A stretch of 47,472 nucleotides of DNA from UMGS621 sp964468815 (GTDB lineage: Bacteria; Bacillota; Clostridia; Christensenellales; Borkfalkiaceae), in the NCBI GenBank assembly GCA_964468815.1, contig CAYXWN010000013.1, positions 1 to 47,472 on the forward strand, written 5' to 3'. This document shows positions 7,850 to 16,082 of this stretch, piece by piece. The position numbers and the translations under genes are program-made. The first letter of the stretch is position 1. Every line of letters begins with the position of its first letter. Below the pieces are notes generated by a model. It searched no databases. It saw nothing but the letters and a program-made list of their open reading frames with translations, and was not told the origin of the DNA.

Positions 7850-8805
7850 TTGATTATATAGGAACGGAAACGAATTTGATTTTGCCCGAAGATATTACGA
7901 AAATCAACGGTTACGCCTTTTATAACAGGAATCAATTAACAAGTATTGCGACGGGAGATGGGGTAACGGAAATCGGAGAAGACGCCTTTTCGATTTGTAA
8001 TTCGCTGAAAACCGTTGTGGTTGGCGACGGCGTGGTAACGATTAAAAGTGACGCTTTTGTATATTGCCCGAATTTAAGCGAGATTATGCTCGGGAAAAAT
8101 CTGGTCGATATAGAAATGCAGGTATTTAAGGGCTGCAAGCGATTAACGAAAATTACGGTCGATGAAGCAAATACCGAGTATAAATTCGTTGACGGAGATT
8201 TGTATACAAAAGCCGGAACGGAGTTGCTGCAATATGCCATAGGGAAAGCCGAAACGACGGTTACGATTTTACCCGAAGTAACCCGTATCGGGATCGGGGC
8301 TTTTCGATTATGCGATGCGGTAACGGACGTCGTGATCGGCGATCATGTTTTAACCGTTGCGGATTGGGCGTTTGCCGATTGTGAAAACTTGACGAGCATT
8401 TCATTCGGGAAGAGCGTAAAATATATTTCCGACGTGGCGTTTGATCATACGAAATTATTAAATATTACGGTGAATGAAGAAAATGCAAGATATCGGGCGG
8501 AAAACGGGGTTTTGTATTCTTACGGGAACGGTATAAAATCCTTGCAATTGTATGCGGCGCGCAATACGGCGGAAACATTTGTTGTTCCCGATGACGTTTC
8601 GTGCATCGGACGCTATGCGTTTGAACGTTGTATCTATTTGAAAAACGTATTGATCGGTTCAAACGTAAACAAAATTGTTTCGTATGCGTTTAACACTTGT
8701 GAAAATTTGACGAGTGTGAACGTAGCAAGCGCAAATACGGTCGTTGAGGAGAACGCTTTCTTTCAATGCGAAAAATTAACGGTTACGGTTTTATCAGAAT
8801 CATAA
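7780..8805 (+). pseudogene. BspA-like leucine-rich repeat protein fragment
   Basis: From about 7799 the frame encodes LRR_5/BspA-type repeats of about 23 residues: ITKINGYAFYNRNQLTSI, VTEIGEDAFSICNSLKTVVV, VVTIKSDAFVYCPNLSEI, then RIGIGAFRLCDAVTDVVIG and CIGRYAFERCIYLKNVLIG. Complete proteins are large and secreted or surface-attached. This copy has no signal peptide: its only possible start (TTG 7780) lies inside the helicase remnant in another frame. The helicase and LRR readings overlap at roughly 7797-7830, which suggests a short-homology junction. The open frame is otherwise clean to TAA at 8805. It could make an unexported stub but is best treated as a 5'-truncated gene. Confidence 0.75.
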
Positions 8806-8829
8806 TGCGGAAAAGAAAATAATCTGAAT

Positions 8830-8879
8830 CAAAACACGGCGAGGAAATGCTTTTACAAGCATTTCCTCGCCGTGTTTTG
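8830..8879. terminator. Bidirectional terminator between convergent genes
   Basis: A perfect 21-bp inverted repeat (arms 8830-8850 and 8859-8879, starting CAAAACACGGCGAGG) has an 8-base centre that can pair two more bases. It has T-rich ends on both strands and lies between the leucine-rich repeat fragment (+) and the GT8 gene (-). Confidence 0.85.
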
Positions 8880-8902
8880 CAATAAAACGTTGATTGAAGT
8901 TT

Positions 8903-9718
8903 TTAAAATAATTCCGGGTGCTTCGATCGGATTGTTAAAAATTCCTCTTTCAGATAGGAAAGATCGGGGCAACGTTCGGTAAAGGCGTCTAATTCGTCCG
9001 GCTTGATCCGATGCTGCCACTTTTTCGTGAGCGGGATTCTGCTTTCTCTGAGATCGCATACGTGAAAGACGAAACAGTCGTCGTTTTTATAACTGTTATA
9101 ACGGGGCGGAAGAATTTTGCGTTTTTTGGTCGCGGTGTTCAACGCGCTCATGTCGATATAGCAAATATATTTCTTCGTCGCGCAGAGCGCGCACGCGCGC
9201 TCTAAAAGTCCCGTTTCGCGAATCATTTTCATGTTCATCAACATAACGCCGCTTTGGAAATAGGGCGTAATGCGGAATTTGTCTTTTCGTCCGGCAATTT
9301 CGATTCCTTCTAAATTGAGATTGAAAAAGTCGGTGAGGTCGTTCTTAATAATGCAGTCGGTGTCCAAATAAAGCACTTTATCGGGAATTTCCGGAACTAA
9401 ATGCGCGACAAGGCGAACCGTGACGTAATAAGAGTAATATTTATTGCGGAGATTCGGCCCTTTCAACAGTTTTTCGCGGAAGAGATCGGAAACGTCCACC
9501 GTCGTGAAACGGCTGTCGGGATTCGCGGTTTTTAAGAGCGCGTCCAAAAAAGCCGTTTGTTCGGGCGTTGTCTTTTTCCCTTTCGGGTTGTATTCGGGCA
9601 CTTCCACGGTGAGGTTGATCACGTTTAAGGGCGCACGATTGGTCTTGATAAGGGATAGGACGGAAAGAAGAAGTTGCGGAAACATGCGGTTATCCGCGCA
9701 ATAATAAAGATTGATCAT
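8903..9718 (-). CDS. Glycosyltransferase family 8 protein
   Basis: A 271-residue cytoplasmic glycosyltransferase of the GT8 type, which moves a sugar from a nucleotide-sugar donor while retaining anomeric configuration. It starts MINLYYCADNRMFPQLLLSVLSL. It has the metal- and nucleotide-binding DxD in KVLYLDTDCIIKND and the GT8 hallmark SGVMLMNM. A late HVCDL segment may supply a further metal ligand. Start ATG at 9718 follows GGAGG and lies two bases after the stop of the heptose nucleotidyltransferase gene, so it is the last gene of the heptose operon. It is likely to add a sugar to the same glycan as the GT4 enzyme. Acceptor and donor cannot be read from the sequence. Confidence 0.9.
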   Translation of the reverse strand: MINLYYCADNRMFPQLLLSVLSLIKTNRAPLNVINLTVEVPEYNPKGKKTTPEQTAFLDALLKTANPDSRFTTVDVSDLFREKLLKGPNLRNKYYSYYVTVRLVAHLVPEIPDKVLYLDTDCIIKNDLTDFFNLNLEGIEIAGRKDKFRITPYFQSGVMLMNMKMIRETGLLERACALCATKKYICYIDMSALNTATKKRKILPPRYNSYKNDDCFVFHVCDLRESRIPLTKKWQHRIKPDELDAFTERCPDLSYLKEEFLTIRSKHPELF

Positions 9719-9720
9719 GG

Positions 9721-11037
9721 TTACTTTCCTCCTTTGGTATTATATTCTTTTTCGCGCTCGAATATCCATTCGATCGCGTCCGAAAGATCGTTTGCATTGT
9801 AGTCGGCAGGGGGATTGCCCTTTGCCGGACGGTCGGACGGAACGAGAACGGTGGTAACGCCTGCGTTCTTTCCGCACAGAATATCGGTGTCTGCGTCGCC
9901 GATCATAAACGAGCGAGCACGGTCGATATGAAACCGTTCGCACGCCGCGTCTATCATACCCGTTTTGGGTTTGCGACAATCGCAGTCGATTTTAAGTTCT
10001 TTGACTTCGCCCTCGAAGCCGCTGTCCGGGTGGTGCGGACAAAAATAAATCGCGTCCAGATAGCCGCCTTCTTTGCCTAACTCCGTTTCCAACTTGCGGT
10101 GAATTTCACGTAACCCCTCGTAGGTACATTCTCCGCGCGCGACGACCGGTTGGTTGGTGACCAATACCGTCAAAAATCCTGCTTGATTGAGCCGCTTGAT
10201 CGCCGTTCCCGCGCCGGGAATGACGGTTAGTTCGTCGGGGGTGCGGATAAATCCGCGATAGTCGTTGAGCACGCCGTCGCGATCTAAAAAGACGCATTTT
10301 TGCGGTGAGGAAAGGCTGCGCGCCGTCGGGATCCCTGCGCGCACTTCGTTTTCTACCGCGGTAAAGCGATCGGGCGTGCCGACGTCCTTGATATATTCGG
10401 TAGAAGAATAAGCGTATACGGGGCGTCCGTTTTTGATCATGTGATAGAGAAAATCGTGCTCGATATTGATTTTTTTAGGTTCTGTGAAAAAATCGAGCGC
10501 GGTTTTTTCAAACAAGAAAAAGCCTGCGTTTACCTTGTTTTCGTAAAAGTAATTGCGTTCGTTGCCCTTAAAATCAATATCGGTCACGCGGTCGCCGTCG
10601 GTTACGATCAGATCGCTGTCGAACGGGTGTTCGTTGGGGTGTACGAGCAACGTGATTTCGGCATGATTGCGACGGTGAAACTCTGTCATGCGTTGAACGT
10701 CAATATTGAAAACGGTATCGCCGGAGCAGACGAGCAACGTGTCGTCCGTAAAATCTTTCGCGTAAAACAACGCGCCGCCCGATCCGAGCGGAGAGGATTC
10801 CACCAAGTAAAAGATTTTAACGCCGAATCGACTGCCGTCGCCGAAAAAGTCCGTGATTTTTTCGTGTAAATGACCGACCGTAAAAATAAAGTCGGTTATG
10901 CCGTACCGTTTTAAACTCTCTACCGCGCGAAGCAGAACGGGCTTTCCGTCCATCATCGCCATGGGCTTCGGAATGGCGTCGCCGGTAAGGGGGGAGAGGC
11001 GCGTTCCCTTGCCGCCTGCCAGAATCAACGCCTTCAT
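9721..11037 (-). CDS. hddC-gmhB: Fused heptose-1-P nucleotidyltransferase / heptose bisphosphatase
   Basis: A 438-residue two-domain enzyme. Residues 1-235 are a sugar-phosphate nucleotidyltransferase: MKALILAGGKGTRLSPLT, then IPKPMAMMDGKPVL and LLVCSGDTVFNID, as in HddC. Residues 247-430 are a HAD-family phosphatase like GmhB: CVFLDRDGVLND with catalytic Asp, LVTNQP, and a zinc-type CPHH...CDCRKP pattern, then SFMIGDADTDI. Together they would dephosphorylate heptose 1,7-bisphosphate and activate heptose-1-phosphate to a nucleotide sugar, the two steps on either side of heptose-1-P. Start ATG 11037 overlaps the kinase stop (ATGA), indicating coupled translation; a longer frame to 11058 lacks this arrangement and reads an unlikely N terminus. 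HddC and GmhB are usually separate proteins. GDP rather than ADP is presumed from HddA/HddC precedent. Confidence 0.88.
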   Translation of the reverse strand: MKALILAGGKGTRLSPLTGDAIPKPMAMMDGKPVLLRAVESLKRYGITDFIFTVGHLHEKITDFFGDGSRFGVKIFYLVESSPLGSGGALFYAKDFTDDTLLVCSGDTVFNIDVQRMTEFHRRNHAEITLLVHPNEHPFDSDLIVTDGDRVTDIDFKGNERNYFYENKVNAGFFLFEKTALDFFTEPKKINIEHDFLYHMIKNGRPVYAYSSTEYIKDVGTPDRFTAVENEVRAGIPTARSLSSPQKCVFLDRDGVLNDYRGFIRTPDELTVIPGAGTAIKRLNQAGFLTVLVTNQPVVARGECTYEGLREIHRKLETELGKEGGYLDAIYFCPHHPDSGFEGEVKELKIDCDCRKPKTGMIDAACERFHIDRARSFMIGDADTDILCGKNAGVTTVLVPSDRPAKGNPPADYNANDLSDAIEWIFEREKEYNTKGGK

Positions 11038-12074
11038 GCGCGATCCTCGATAACCCAACTTTCTACGCCGGTTTCGCTGAATTTCACGGGGTACGTGATG
11101 CCTGAAAGCAGTTTTAACGCGTCGATCAACCGCTGACGGTTAACCGGCTCGCAATACATCATGACCATGCCGCCGCCGCCTGCGCCGGATACTTTAACGG
11201 CATCCGCGCCGTGTTGCAATGCATAGTCGATCGTGCGCTCCAACTCGCGATTGGATACGACACCCGACGTCTTTTTCTTTTCTTCCCACGCTGCGGCGAG
11301 AATTGCGGCGAAATCGGGAAATTTCCCCGTTAAAACCGCGTCTTTCATGCTGTACGCGCTCTCTTTGATACGGTGCATCGCTTCGATGGTTTTTTCGTTT
11401 TTGTTTTTCGTGTTTTTAATCTGTTCGTTGATAATCTTCGCCGAACTTCTCGACCGTCCGCCGTAATATAACAGCAAGGAACATTCCAATTCGTTTGCGA
11501 GTTGCTTTTCCAAACGCAGCGTGTTGACGATCGTCGAACCGTCTTGCTTAAATTCGATCAAATTAAATCCGCCGAAAATAGCGGCGTATTGATCTTGCTT
11601 GCCGCCCGAAAGTCCGAGGTCGAACCGCTCGATCTCGTAGGCGAGTTGCGCCTTTTTATATTCGGGTAAGCCGAGATTCAGCCAGCGGTCGAATGCCTCC
11701 AAAATGGCGACGACCATGGTGGAGGACGTGCCGAGTCCGCTTCCGATGGGCGCGTCGTTGGAGGTAGACATAATAAAGGAAAGCGGCTTTCCTCCGTTGA
11801 ATTCCTTTACGACGCGGTTATAAACGCCCTTATGTAAAATCAAAACGTCCCCGTCGATCGCGAGGTTCGGTGCGCTGTCGTATTCCGCCACGTTGTCGTT
11901 GTCGTACGCGATGAATTTGATTTTGCCGTTATCGGTTGGAATGATTGTGCAGTAAGCGTACATGCCGATCGTCGCGTTAAATACCGCGCCGCCGAATTCG
12001 TTGCTGTAATCGGGCAGATCCGTCCCTCCTCCGGCGAAGCCGATTCTAAGTGGCGCTCTTGATCTGATTTGCAT
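11034..12074 (-). CDS. hddA: GHMP-family D-glycero-D-manno-heptose 7-phosphate kinase
   Basis: A 346-residue sugar kinase matching HddA, which phosphorylates heptose 7-phosphate at C1. The GHMP motifs are MQIRSRAPLRIGFAGGGTDL at the N terminus, the ATP-binding DAPIGSGLGTSSTM around residue 110, and KVSGAGGGGMVMMYC near the C terminus. GLSGGKQDQYAAIFGG, a signature of the HddA group, is also present. The ATG follows AGAGGAG by about 6 bases. The gene starts inside the 3' end of the GT4 gene (29-base overlap) and ends in an ATGA overlap with the nucleotidyltransferase. A GmhA-type isomerase, which would supply the substrate from sedoheptulose 7-phosphate, is not in the window. Confidence 0.92.
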   Translation of the reverse strand: MQIRSRAPLRIGFAGGGTDLPDYSNEFGGAVFNATIGMYAYCTIIPTDNGKIKFIAYDNDNVAEYDSAPNLAIDGDVLILHKGVYNRVVKEFNGGKPLSFIMSTSNDAPIGSGLGTSSTMVVAILEAFDRWLNLGLPEYKKAQLAYEIERFDLGLSGGKQDQYAAIFGGFNLIEFKQDGSTIVNTLRLEKQLANELECSLLLYYGGRSRSSAKIINEQIKNTKNKNEKTIEAMHRIKESAYSMKDAVLTGKFPDFAAILAAAWEEKKKTSGVVSNRELERTIDYALQHGADAVKVSGAGGGGMVMMYCEPVNRQRLIDALKLLSGITYPVKFSETGVESWVIEDRA

Positions 12075-13230
12075 TGCGTTTCTCCTCTATGATTCTTCTG
12101 TATTCGACTTCCAGTCGATCGGTTGCCTGCGCCCAAGTCGTATAGAGCGTTTCGTTAGCTTTTTTGCCGATTTCGGACAAGCGGTTTCGATCGCTCGTCG
12201 CCTCGATGATTCTCTTTGCGAATGCCGCCGGGTTGTCGTCCGATAAAAATCCGTTCACGTTATCGACGATATCGCAAGCGGTGTTGCTGTCGCGAATGAA
12301 TACGCCGGGTGTGTCGTGCACCGCCGCATCCACTTTCACCAAGCCGAAATTATCGTACAGCGAGGGAAAGAGAAAGAGGTCGGAGCGCGCGTAAAGGGAG
12401 GGCATTTCTTCGTCCGGGACAAAGCCGCAGAACGTACATTCGTCCGAAAGCCCCGCCTTTTTTGCATATTCGATATGGTGGGCTAAATCCATGCCCTTTC
12501 CCGCGAGGAAAAAGCGGAATTTCAAGCCGCGTTCGCGACATATTTTCAGCGCGTCCAAAATAAAATCAATGCGCTTTAATTTCATGATTCTGCCGACGTA
12601 TAAGAAGACCAATTCGTCTTCTTTGACGCCGTATTTTTCGTTAAATTGCTTTTTCAGCGGCATGAGGTCGGACGGGCGTTCCATATTCGTTCCGAAAGGA
12701 AGATAGGTGAGTTTCCCCGTATAGCCGAACGAGCGCGCTTGTTCGGCGACTTTTTCCGAACAGACGAATACTTCGTCGAATCGGTTATACAATTTCCCCA
12801 TGTTTTGTACGACCTTTTCCGCCATGGCATCGTTTTTGAGAAGATTTTGGAAGATCGGGCGCATATTGGTGTGAAAAGTCGCTACGGCGGGAATCTGCTT
12901 TTCCTTGGCGTAGGAAAGCGCGAATTTCATCATATAAAAGGGAGAATGAACGTGCACGATATCAAAATCCTGCGCGTAAATATCCTTTTTGAATTTTGCG
13001 TCTAATTGCGGGATTCCGCTGTAAGAGCCGTAAAAGGGAATTTTAATGCTGTTAAAACGGCGAATGGGATAGGGAAAACTGTCTACGTATTTTCCGCCCT
13101 GAGGGACGATTGCCAAAACGTCGTTGCGTTCGGTCAGATTGACGAGGTAGTTGTGCATGCAGCTTACTACGCCGTCGACGTTCGGGAAATAAGCGTCCAT
13201 TCCCATCAAAATTTTCAAGCGGTCTTGCAT
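12046..13230 (-). CDS. Glycosyltransferase group 1 (GT4)
   Basis: A 394-residue GT-B fold retaining glycosyltransferase. The N terminus MQDRLKILMGMDAYFPNVDG is the usual glycine-rich acceptor-domain opening, and IVHVHSPFYMM is typical of GT4 enzymes that build glycolipids in Firmicutes. The donor domain has VFLYVGRIMKLKRIDFIL, SDECTFCGFVPDEEMPSLY and FLFPSLYDNFGLVKVDAA. The usual EFGLxxxE-type acidic pair (E-x7-E) reads D...D here (YDNFGLVKVDA), an unusual substitution at donor-binding positions. Start ATG 13230 lies seven bases after AAGGAG. It is the first gene of the minus-strand heptose operon and is likely to act on a membrane lipid or surface-glycan acceptor. Confidence 0.9.
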   Translation of the reverse strand: MQDRLKILMGMDAYFPNVDGVVSCMHNYLVNLTERNDVLAIVPQGGKYVDSFPYPIRRFNSIKIPFYGSYSGIPQLDAKFKKDIYAQDFDIVHVHSPFYMMKFALSYAKEKQIPAVATFHTNMRPIFQNLLKNDAMAEKVVQNMGKLYNRFDEVFVCSEKVAEQARSFGYTGKLTYLPFGTNMERPSDLMPLKKQFNEKYGVKEDELVFLYVGRIMKLKRIDFILDALKICRERGLKFRFFLAGKGMDLAHHIEYAKKAGLSDECTFCGFVPDEEMPSLYARSDLFLFPSLYDNFGLVKVDAAVHDTPGVFIRDSNTACDIVDNVNGFLSDDNPAAFAKRIIEATSDRNRLSEIGKKANETLYTTWAQATDRLEVEYRRIIEEKRNANQIKSAT

Positions 13231-13303
13231 GAAAAAGCTCCTTGTTTCCGTTGTTGTTTTTTATTATAACGCTAGCAAAAATTCTTTTGCGTCGCTGTCG
13301 CCC

Positions 13304-13494
13304 CTGTTATTTGCGAAACGCAAATAACAGCCGTGCGTTGCAAGCTGTTCGCAACCCCTTGCGAACAGCTTGCTCACTTATATTAGAACTCAAAGCAAGC
13401 AAAACAAGTTTTGCGGCGACCGAAGTCGCCTCGCGTTTTGCTAACGAAAACCGCCGCTTCTCGTTGAAATACGGCGTTCGCAAACCCTTGCGAG
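13304..13494 (-). promoter_or_regulatory. Hairpin-rich 5' leader of the heptose operon
   Basis: Between the promoter at 13512-13540 and the GT4 ATG at 13230 the minus-strand transcript would contain four hairpins. These are 13478-13493 (TCGCAA/TTGCGA), 13398-13442 (outer AGCAAAAC/GTTTTGCT with inner GGCGAC-TTCG-GTCGCC, a UUCG tetraloop), 13340-13373 (15-bp perfect stem) and 13304-13330 (12-bp perfect stem). None is followed by a run of U, so they are not simple terminators. No known riboswitch was recognised. About 280 bases here carry no gene on either strand that I can support. Confidence 0.5.
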
Positions 13495-13511
13495 CAAGTT
13501 TGTACACTTGT

Positions 13512-13540
13512 ATTATATCAAGAATTTCCGCGATTGACAA
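13512..13540 (-). promoter_or_regulatory. Sigma-A-type promoter of the heptose operon
   Basis: Read on the minus strand: -35 TTGTCA (13535-13540), 17-bp spacer, -10 TATAAT (13512-13517). It faces the GT4 gene about 280 bp downstream. Confidence 0.75.
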
Positions 13541-13611
13541 GCACTTTTGTGAAAAACGCGAAAAACGGGGGATTTGGGAAATTTGGCGCAAGTCGATATC
13601 CCTCTTTTTAA

Positions 13612-13639
13612 GAAAAAACCGCTCGGCATTGCCGAGCGG
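13612..13639 (-). terminator. Terminator of the copper operon
   Basis: On the minus strand a perfect 9-bp GC-rich stem (CCGCTCGGC/GCCGAGCGG, loop AAT) is followed by TTTTTTC, six bases after the copZ stop codon. Confidence 0.95.
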
Positions 13640-13645
13640 CGGTGA

Positions 13646-13861
13646 TCAAAGTACTTGATAGCCGGCGTTTTCGATCGCCTCTTTCAAAATCGTTTGATCG
13701 GTTTCTTTTTTAAGCGTAACGGTGACGGTTTTTGCCGCTAAATTTACCTTTGCGGATTTGACCTCTTTTAACGCTTTCAGCGCGTTTTCTACCTTGGCGG
13801 CGCAGTGCATACACGCCATGCCGTCCACGGTGAGCGTAACGGTTTCTTTGTGTCCGAACAT
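13646..13861 (-). CDS. copZ: CopZ-type copper chaperone
   Basis: A 71-residue single heavy-metal-associated (HMA) domain that binds Cu(I) and hands it to CopA. The metal site is GMACMHCAAKVENAL (CxxC), in the first loop, followed by VNLAAKTVTVTL and a terminal AIENAGYQVL. I chose ATG 13861 because AAGGAG stands about 10 bases upstream and the domain starts directly; the frame is open further upstream but overlaps copA. It lies 20 bp after the copA stop and just before the operon terminator, so it is the last gene of the CsoR-controlled unit. Confidence 0.93.
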   Translation of the reverse strand: MFGHKETVTLTVDGMACMHCAAKVENALKALKEVKSAKVNLAAKTVTVTLKKETDQTILKEAIENAGYQVL

Positions 13862-13881
13862 AATAATATATCTCCTTATTT

Positions 13882-16080
13882 TTATGAAATCAGTTTTAGC
13901 CGTAAGGCGTTTAAGATGACGGTCAGACTGCTTAACACCATCGCTAAGCCTGCGATCATGGGGTTGATCGTGATTCCCCACGGGCTGAGCGCGCCTGCCG
14001 CAAGCGGAATCATAAGGCAATTGTAGAAGAATGCCCAAAATAAATTCTGCTTGATATTGCCGATCGTCTTTTTCCCGATAGTCAAAAGATCGGTGATTTT
14101 GCTTAAATTTTCGCTCATTAAGATGACGTCCGCCGTGTTCATGGCGATATCCGTTCCGTTATGCACGCTGACGCCGATATCCGCATGGACGAGAGCCGGA
14201 CTGTCGTTGATGCCGTCGCCGCACATTAAAACGCACTTGCCTTCTGCCTTTAAGCGTTTGACGAGTTCTGCTTTTTCTTTGGGTAAGACGTTTGCGACGA
14301 CGTGTGAAATGCCGAGTTCTTTCGCGATCAAGGCGGCGGTTTGTCGGTTGTCGCCCGTCAGCATGATCACTTCTTTTTTTTGCGCCGTAAGTTTTTCTAC
14401 GATTTCTTTTGCGTCCTCTTTAACGACGTCGTTGACTCCGACAATCCCGGCGAGCGTCCCGTTCAGCACGACGTAAACGATGCTGTTCCCGGCGAGAGAA
14501 AGCCGTTCTTCGTCCGTGCGATTGCGTTGCGCAACGGAATAGCGTTCTAAAATTTTCGCGTTTCCGAGAATGACGTCCGTTCCGTCAACGCGCCCGGTAA
14601 TGCCGAATCCGGCGACGTTTTGAAAATCCGTCACGTCGGCAGGCGCGATGTTATTTGCTTTCATGCGTTCCGTAAACGCCCGTCCGATGGGGTGCGTGGA
14701 TTTCGCTTCTAAACTCCCGGCATATAAAAGCAAGGTTTCGTCCGAAACGACGCCGTAATTGACGATTCCCGAAATTTTCAGATTGCCGTACGTGAGCGTT
14801 CCCGTTTTGTCGAAGATCACGGTGTCGATTTTGTTGGCGATTTCCAACGTTTCGCTCTTTTTGACGAGGATTCCGCGCTTGGCGCAAAGTCCCTCGCTGA
14901 CGACGACCGCGAGCGGCGTGGCAAGGCCGAGCGAACACGGACATGCGACGACTAAAACCGTGACGAGCGTTTCGAGCGCTGCGGAAAAACCTGCGCCTAC
15001 GCAGAGGTAGACGAGAAAGACGATTGCGGCGATTCCCAACACGACGGGGACGAAAATGCCGCTGACGGTATCGGCAATTTTGGCAATGGGCATTTTGGTA
15101 TTCGTCGCTTCGACGACCATTTGCACGATTTCGGAAACCGTAGATTCTTTCCCGATTTTTTCCGCGCGGTATTCCAAATATCCGTCGAACCCGACGCTGC
15201 CTGCCACGACTTTGCTGCCGACCGTTTTAAAAGACGGTTTACTTTCCCCGGTAATGAACGATTCGTCGACGTGCGATTCTCCTAAAACGACCGTGCCGTC
15301 CACGGCGATTTTGTCGCCGGCGTGGCAAACGAGAAGATCTCCCTTATTTACTTCGTCTATGGTAATGCGCTCTTCTCCGTTTTCGGTCTTTCGGTAAGCA
15401 AAGCCGGGGGTGATCGAAACAAGGTCTTTGATTGCCTGCTTGGTTTTATCCTTGTTCGCGGCGTCTACGTAACGCCCTAACTTAATAAAATAAACGACGA
15501 TTGCGCACGATTCCAAATAAAGTTGATCTAAATAGGCGAGATTGCCCGAAAAGATCATCACCATCGAATAAATGCTGTAACCGAGGCTCGCCAATACGCC
15601 GAGCGCGACGAGCGTGTCCATGTTCGGCACGCAGTGGAGCAGATTTTGGATACCGCTCTTGAAAATATCCCAACCGTATACGAGAAAAGGAACGGTCAAC
15701 GCCGCCAAAATGCACGTGTAAGAAATCGGTTGTACGTGCATATTCAAAAAATCGGGGGAGGGGAGCACCATCGTTCCCATGGAGACGTATAAAAGCAATC
15801 CGGCGAGTACGCTGTACGCGATCAAAAGGGATTTTTTGCCGCGTTTGGGGGCGTCGCGGTTGAGATCGAAGATCCCCGTGCTTTGAAATCCTGCCTCGCG
15901 AATGAATTTTTCCAATTTCTTTTGGTCGAGTACGGTATCGTCGTATTCGATAAAGGCGTTCGCCATAACGAGATTTACGCTCGCGTCTAAAACGCCGTTT
16001 TGTTTTTTTAAGTGTTTTTCCAGCCCGTTCGAGCAAGCGCTGCACGTCATACCGTCAACGCCGAGCGTGATTTTTGCCAT
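13882..16080 (-). CDS. copA: Copper-exporting P1B-type ATPase
   Basis: A 732-residue membrane pump that exports Cu(I) at the cost of ATP. In order it has an N-terminal HMA domain with GMTCSACSNGLEKHL (residues ~10-24), paired membrane helices, and NMDTLVALG. The actuator domain follows with ESHVDESFITGES (TGE), then the metal-translocating VACPCSLGLATP (CPC). The phosphorylation site is FDKTGTLTYG, the HP motif is in STHPIGR, and GDGINDSPAL comes near the C terminus. The last helices carry NCLMIPLAAGALSPWGI with the N/P pattern of Cu+ ATPases. Length is typical for one HMA domain. The start lies two bases after the csoR stop codon, so translation is probably coupled. Confidence 0.97.
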   Translation of the reverse strand: MAKITLGVDGMTCSACSNGLEKHLKKQNGVLDASVNLVMANAFIEYDDTVLDQKKLEKFIREAGFQSTGIFDLNRDAPKRGKKSLLIAYSVLAGLLLYVSMGTMVLPSPDFLNMHVQPISYTCILAALTVPFLVYGWDIFKSGIQNLLHCVPNMDTLVALGVLASLGYSIYSMVMIFSGNLAYLDQLYLESCAIVVYFIKLGRYVDAANKDKTKQAIKDLVSITPGFAYRKTENGEERITIDEVNKGDLLVCHAGDKIAVDGTVVLGESHVDESFITGESKPSFKTVGSKVVAGSVGFDGYLEYRAEKIGKESTVSEIVQMVVEATNTKMPIAKIADTVSGIFVPVVLGIAAIVFLVYLCVGAGFSAALETLVTVLVVACPCSLGLATPLAVVVSEGLCAKRGILVKKSETLEIANKIDTVIFDKTGTLTYGNLKISGIVNYGVVSDETLLLYAGSLEAKSTHPIGRAFTERMKANNIAPADVTDFQNVAGFGITGRVDGTDVILGNAKILERYSVAQRNRTDEERLSLAGNSIVYVVLNGTLAGIVGVNDVVKEDAKEIVEKLTAQKKEVIMLTGDNRQTAALIAKELGISHVVANVLPKEKAELVKRLKAEGKCVLMCGDGINDSPALVHADIGVSVHNGTDIAMNTADVILMSENLSKITDLLTIGKKTIGNIKQNLFWAFFYNCLMIPLAAGALSPWGITINPMIAGLAMVLSSLTVILNALRLKLIS

Positions 16081-16082
16081 GC

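Noticed and set aside
13304..13494. Possible CRISPR array
   Set aside because: The palindromes differ in length and sequence and have no regular spacers; no cas gene is nearby.
13242..13658. Plus-strand open frame of 138 codons through the hairpin region
   Set aside because: It runs over palindromes and a minus-strand terminator, is rich in Arg and Ser as expected from chance frames, and has no family resemblance.
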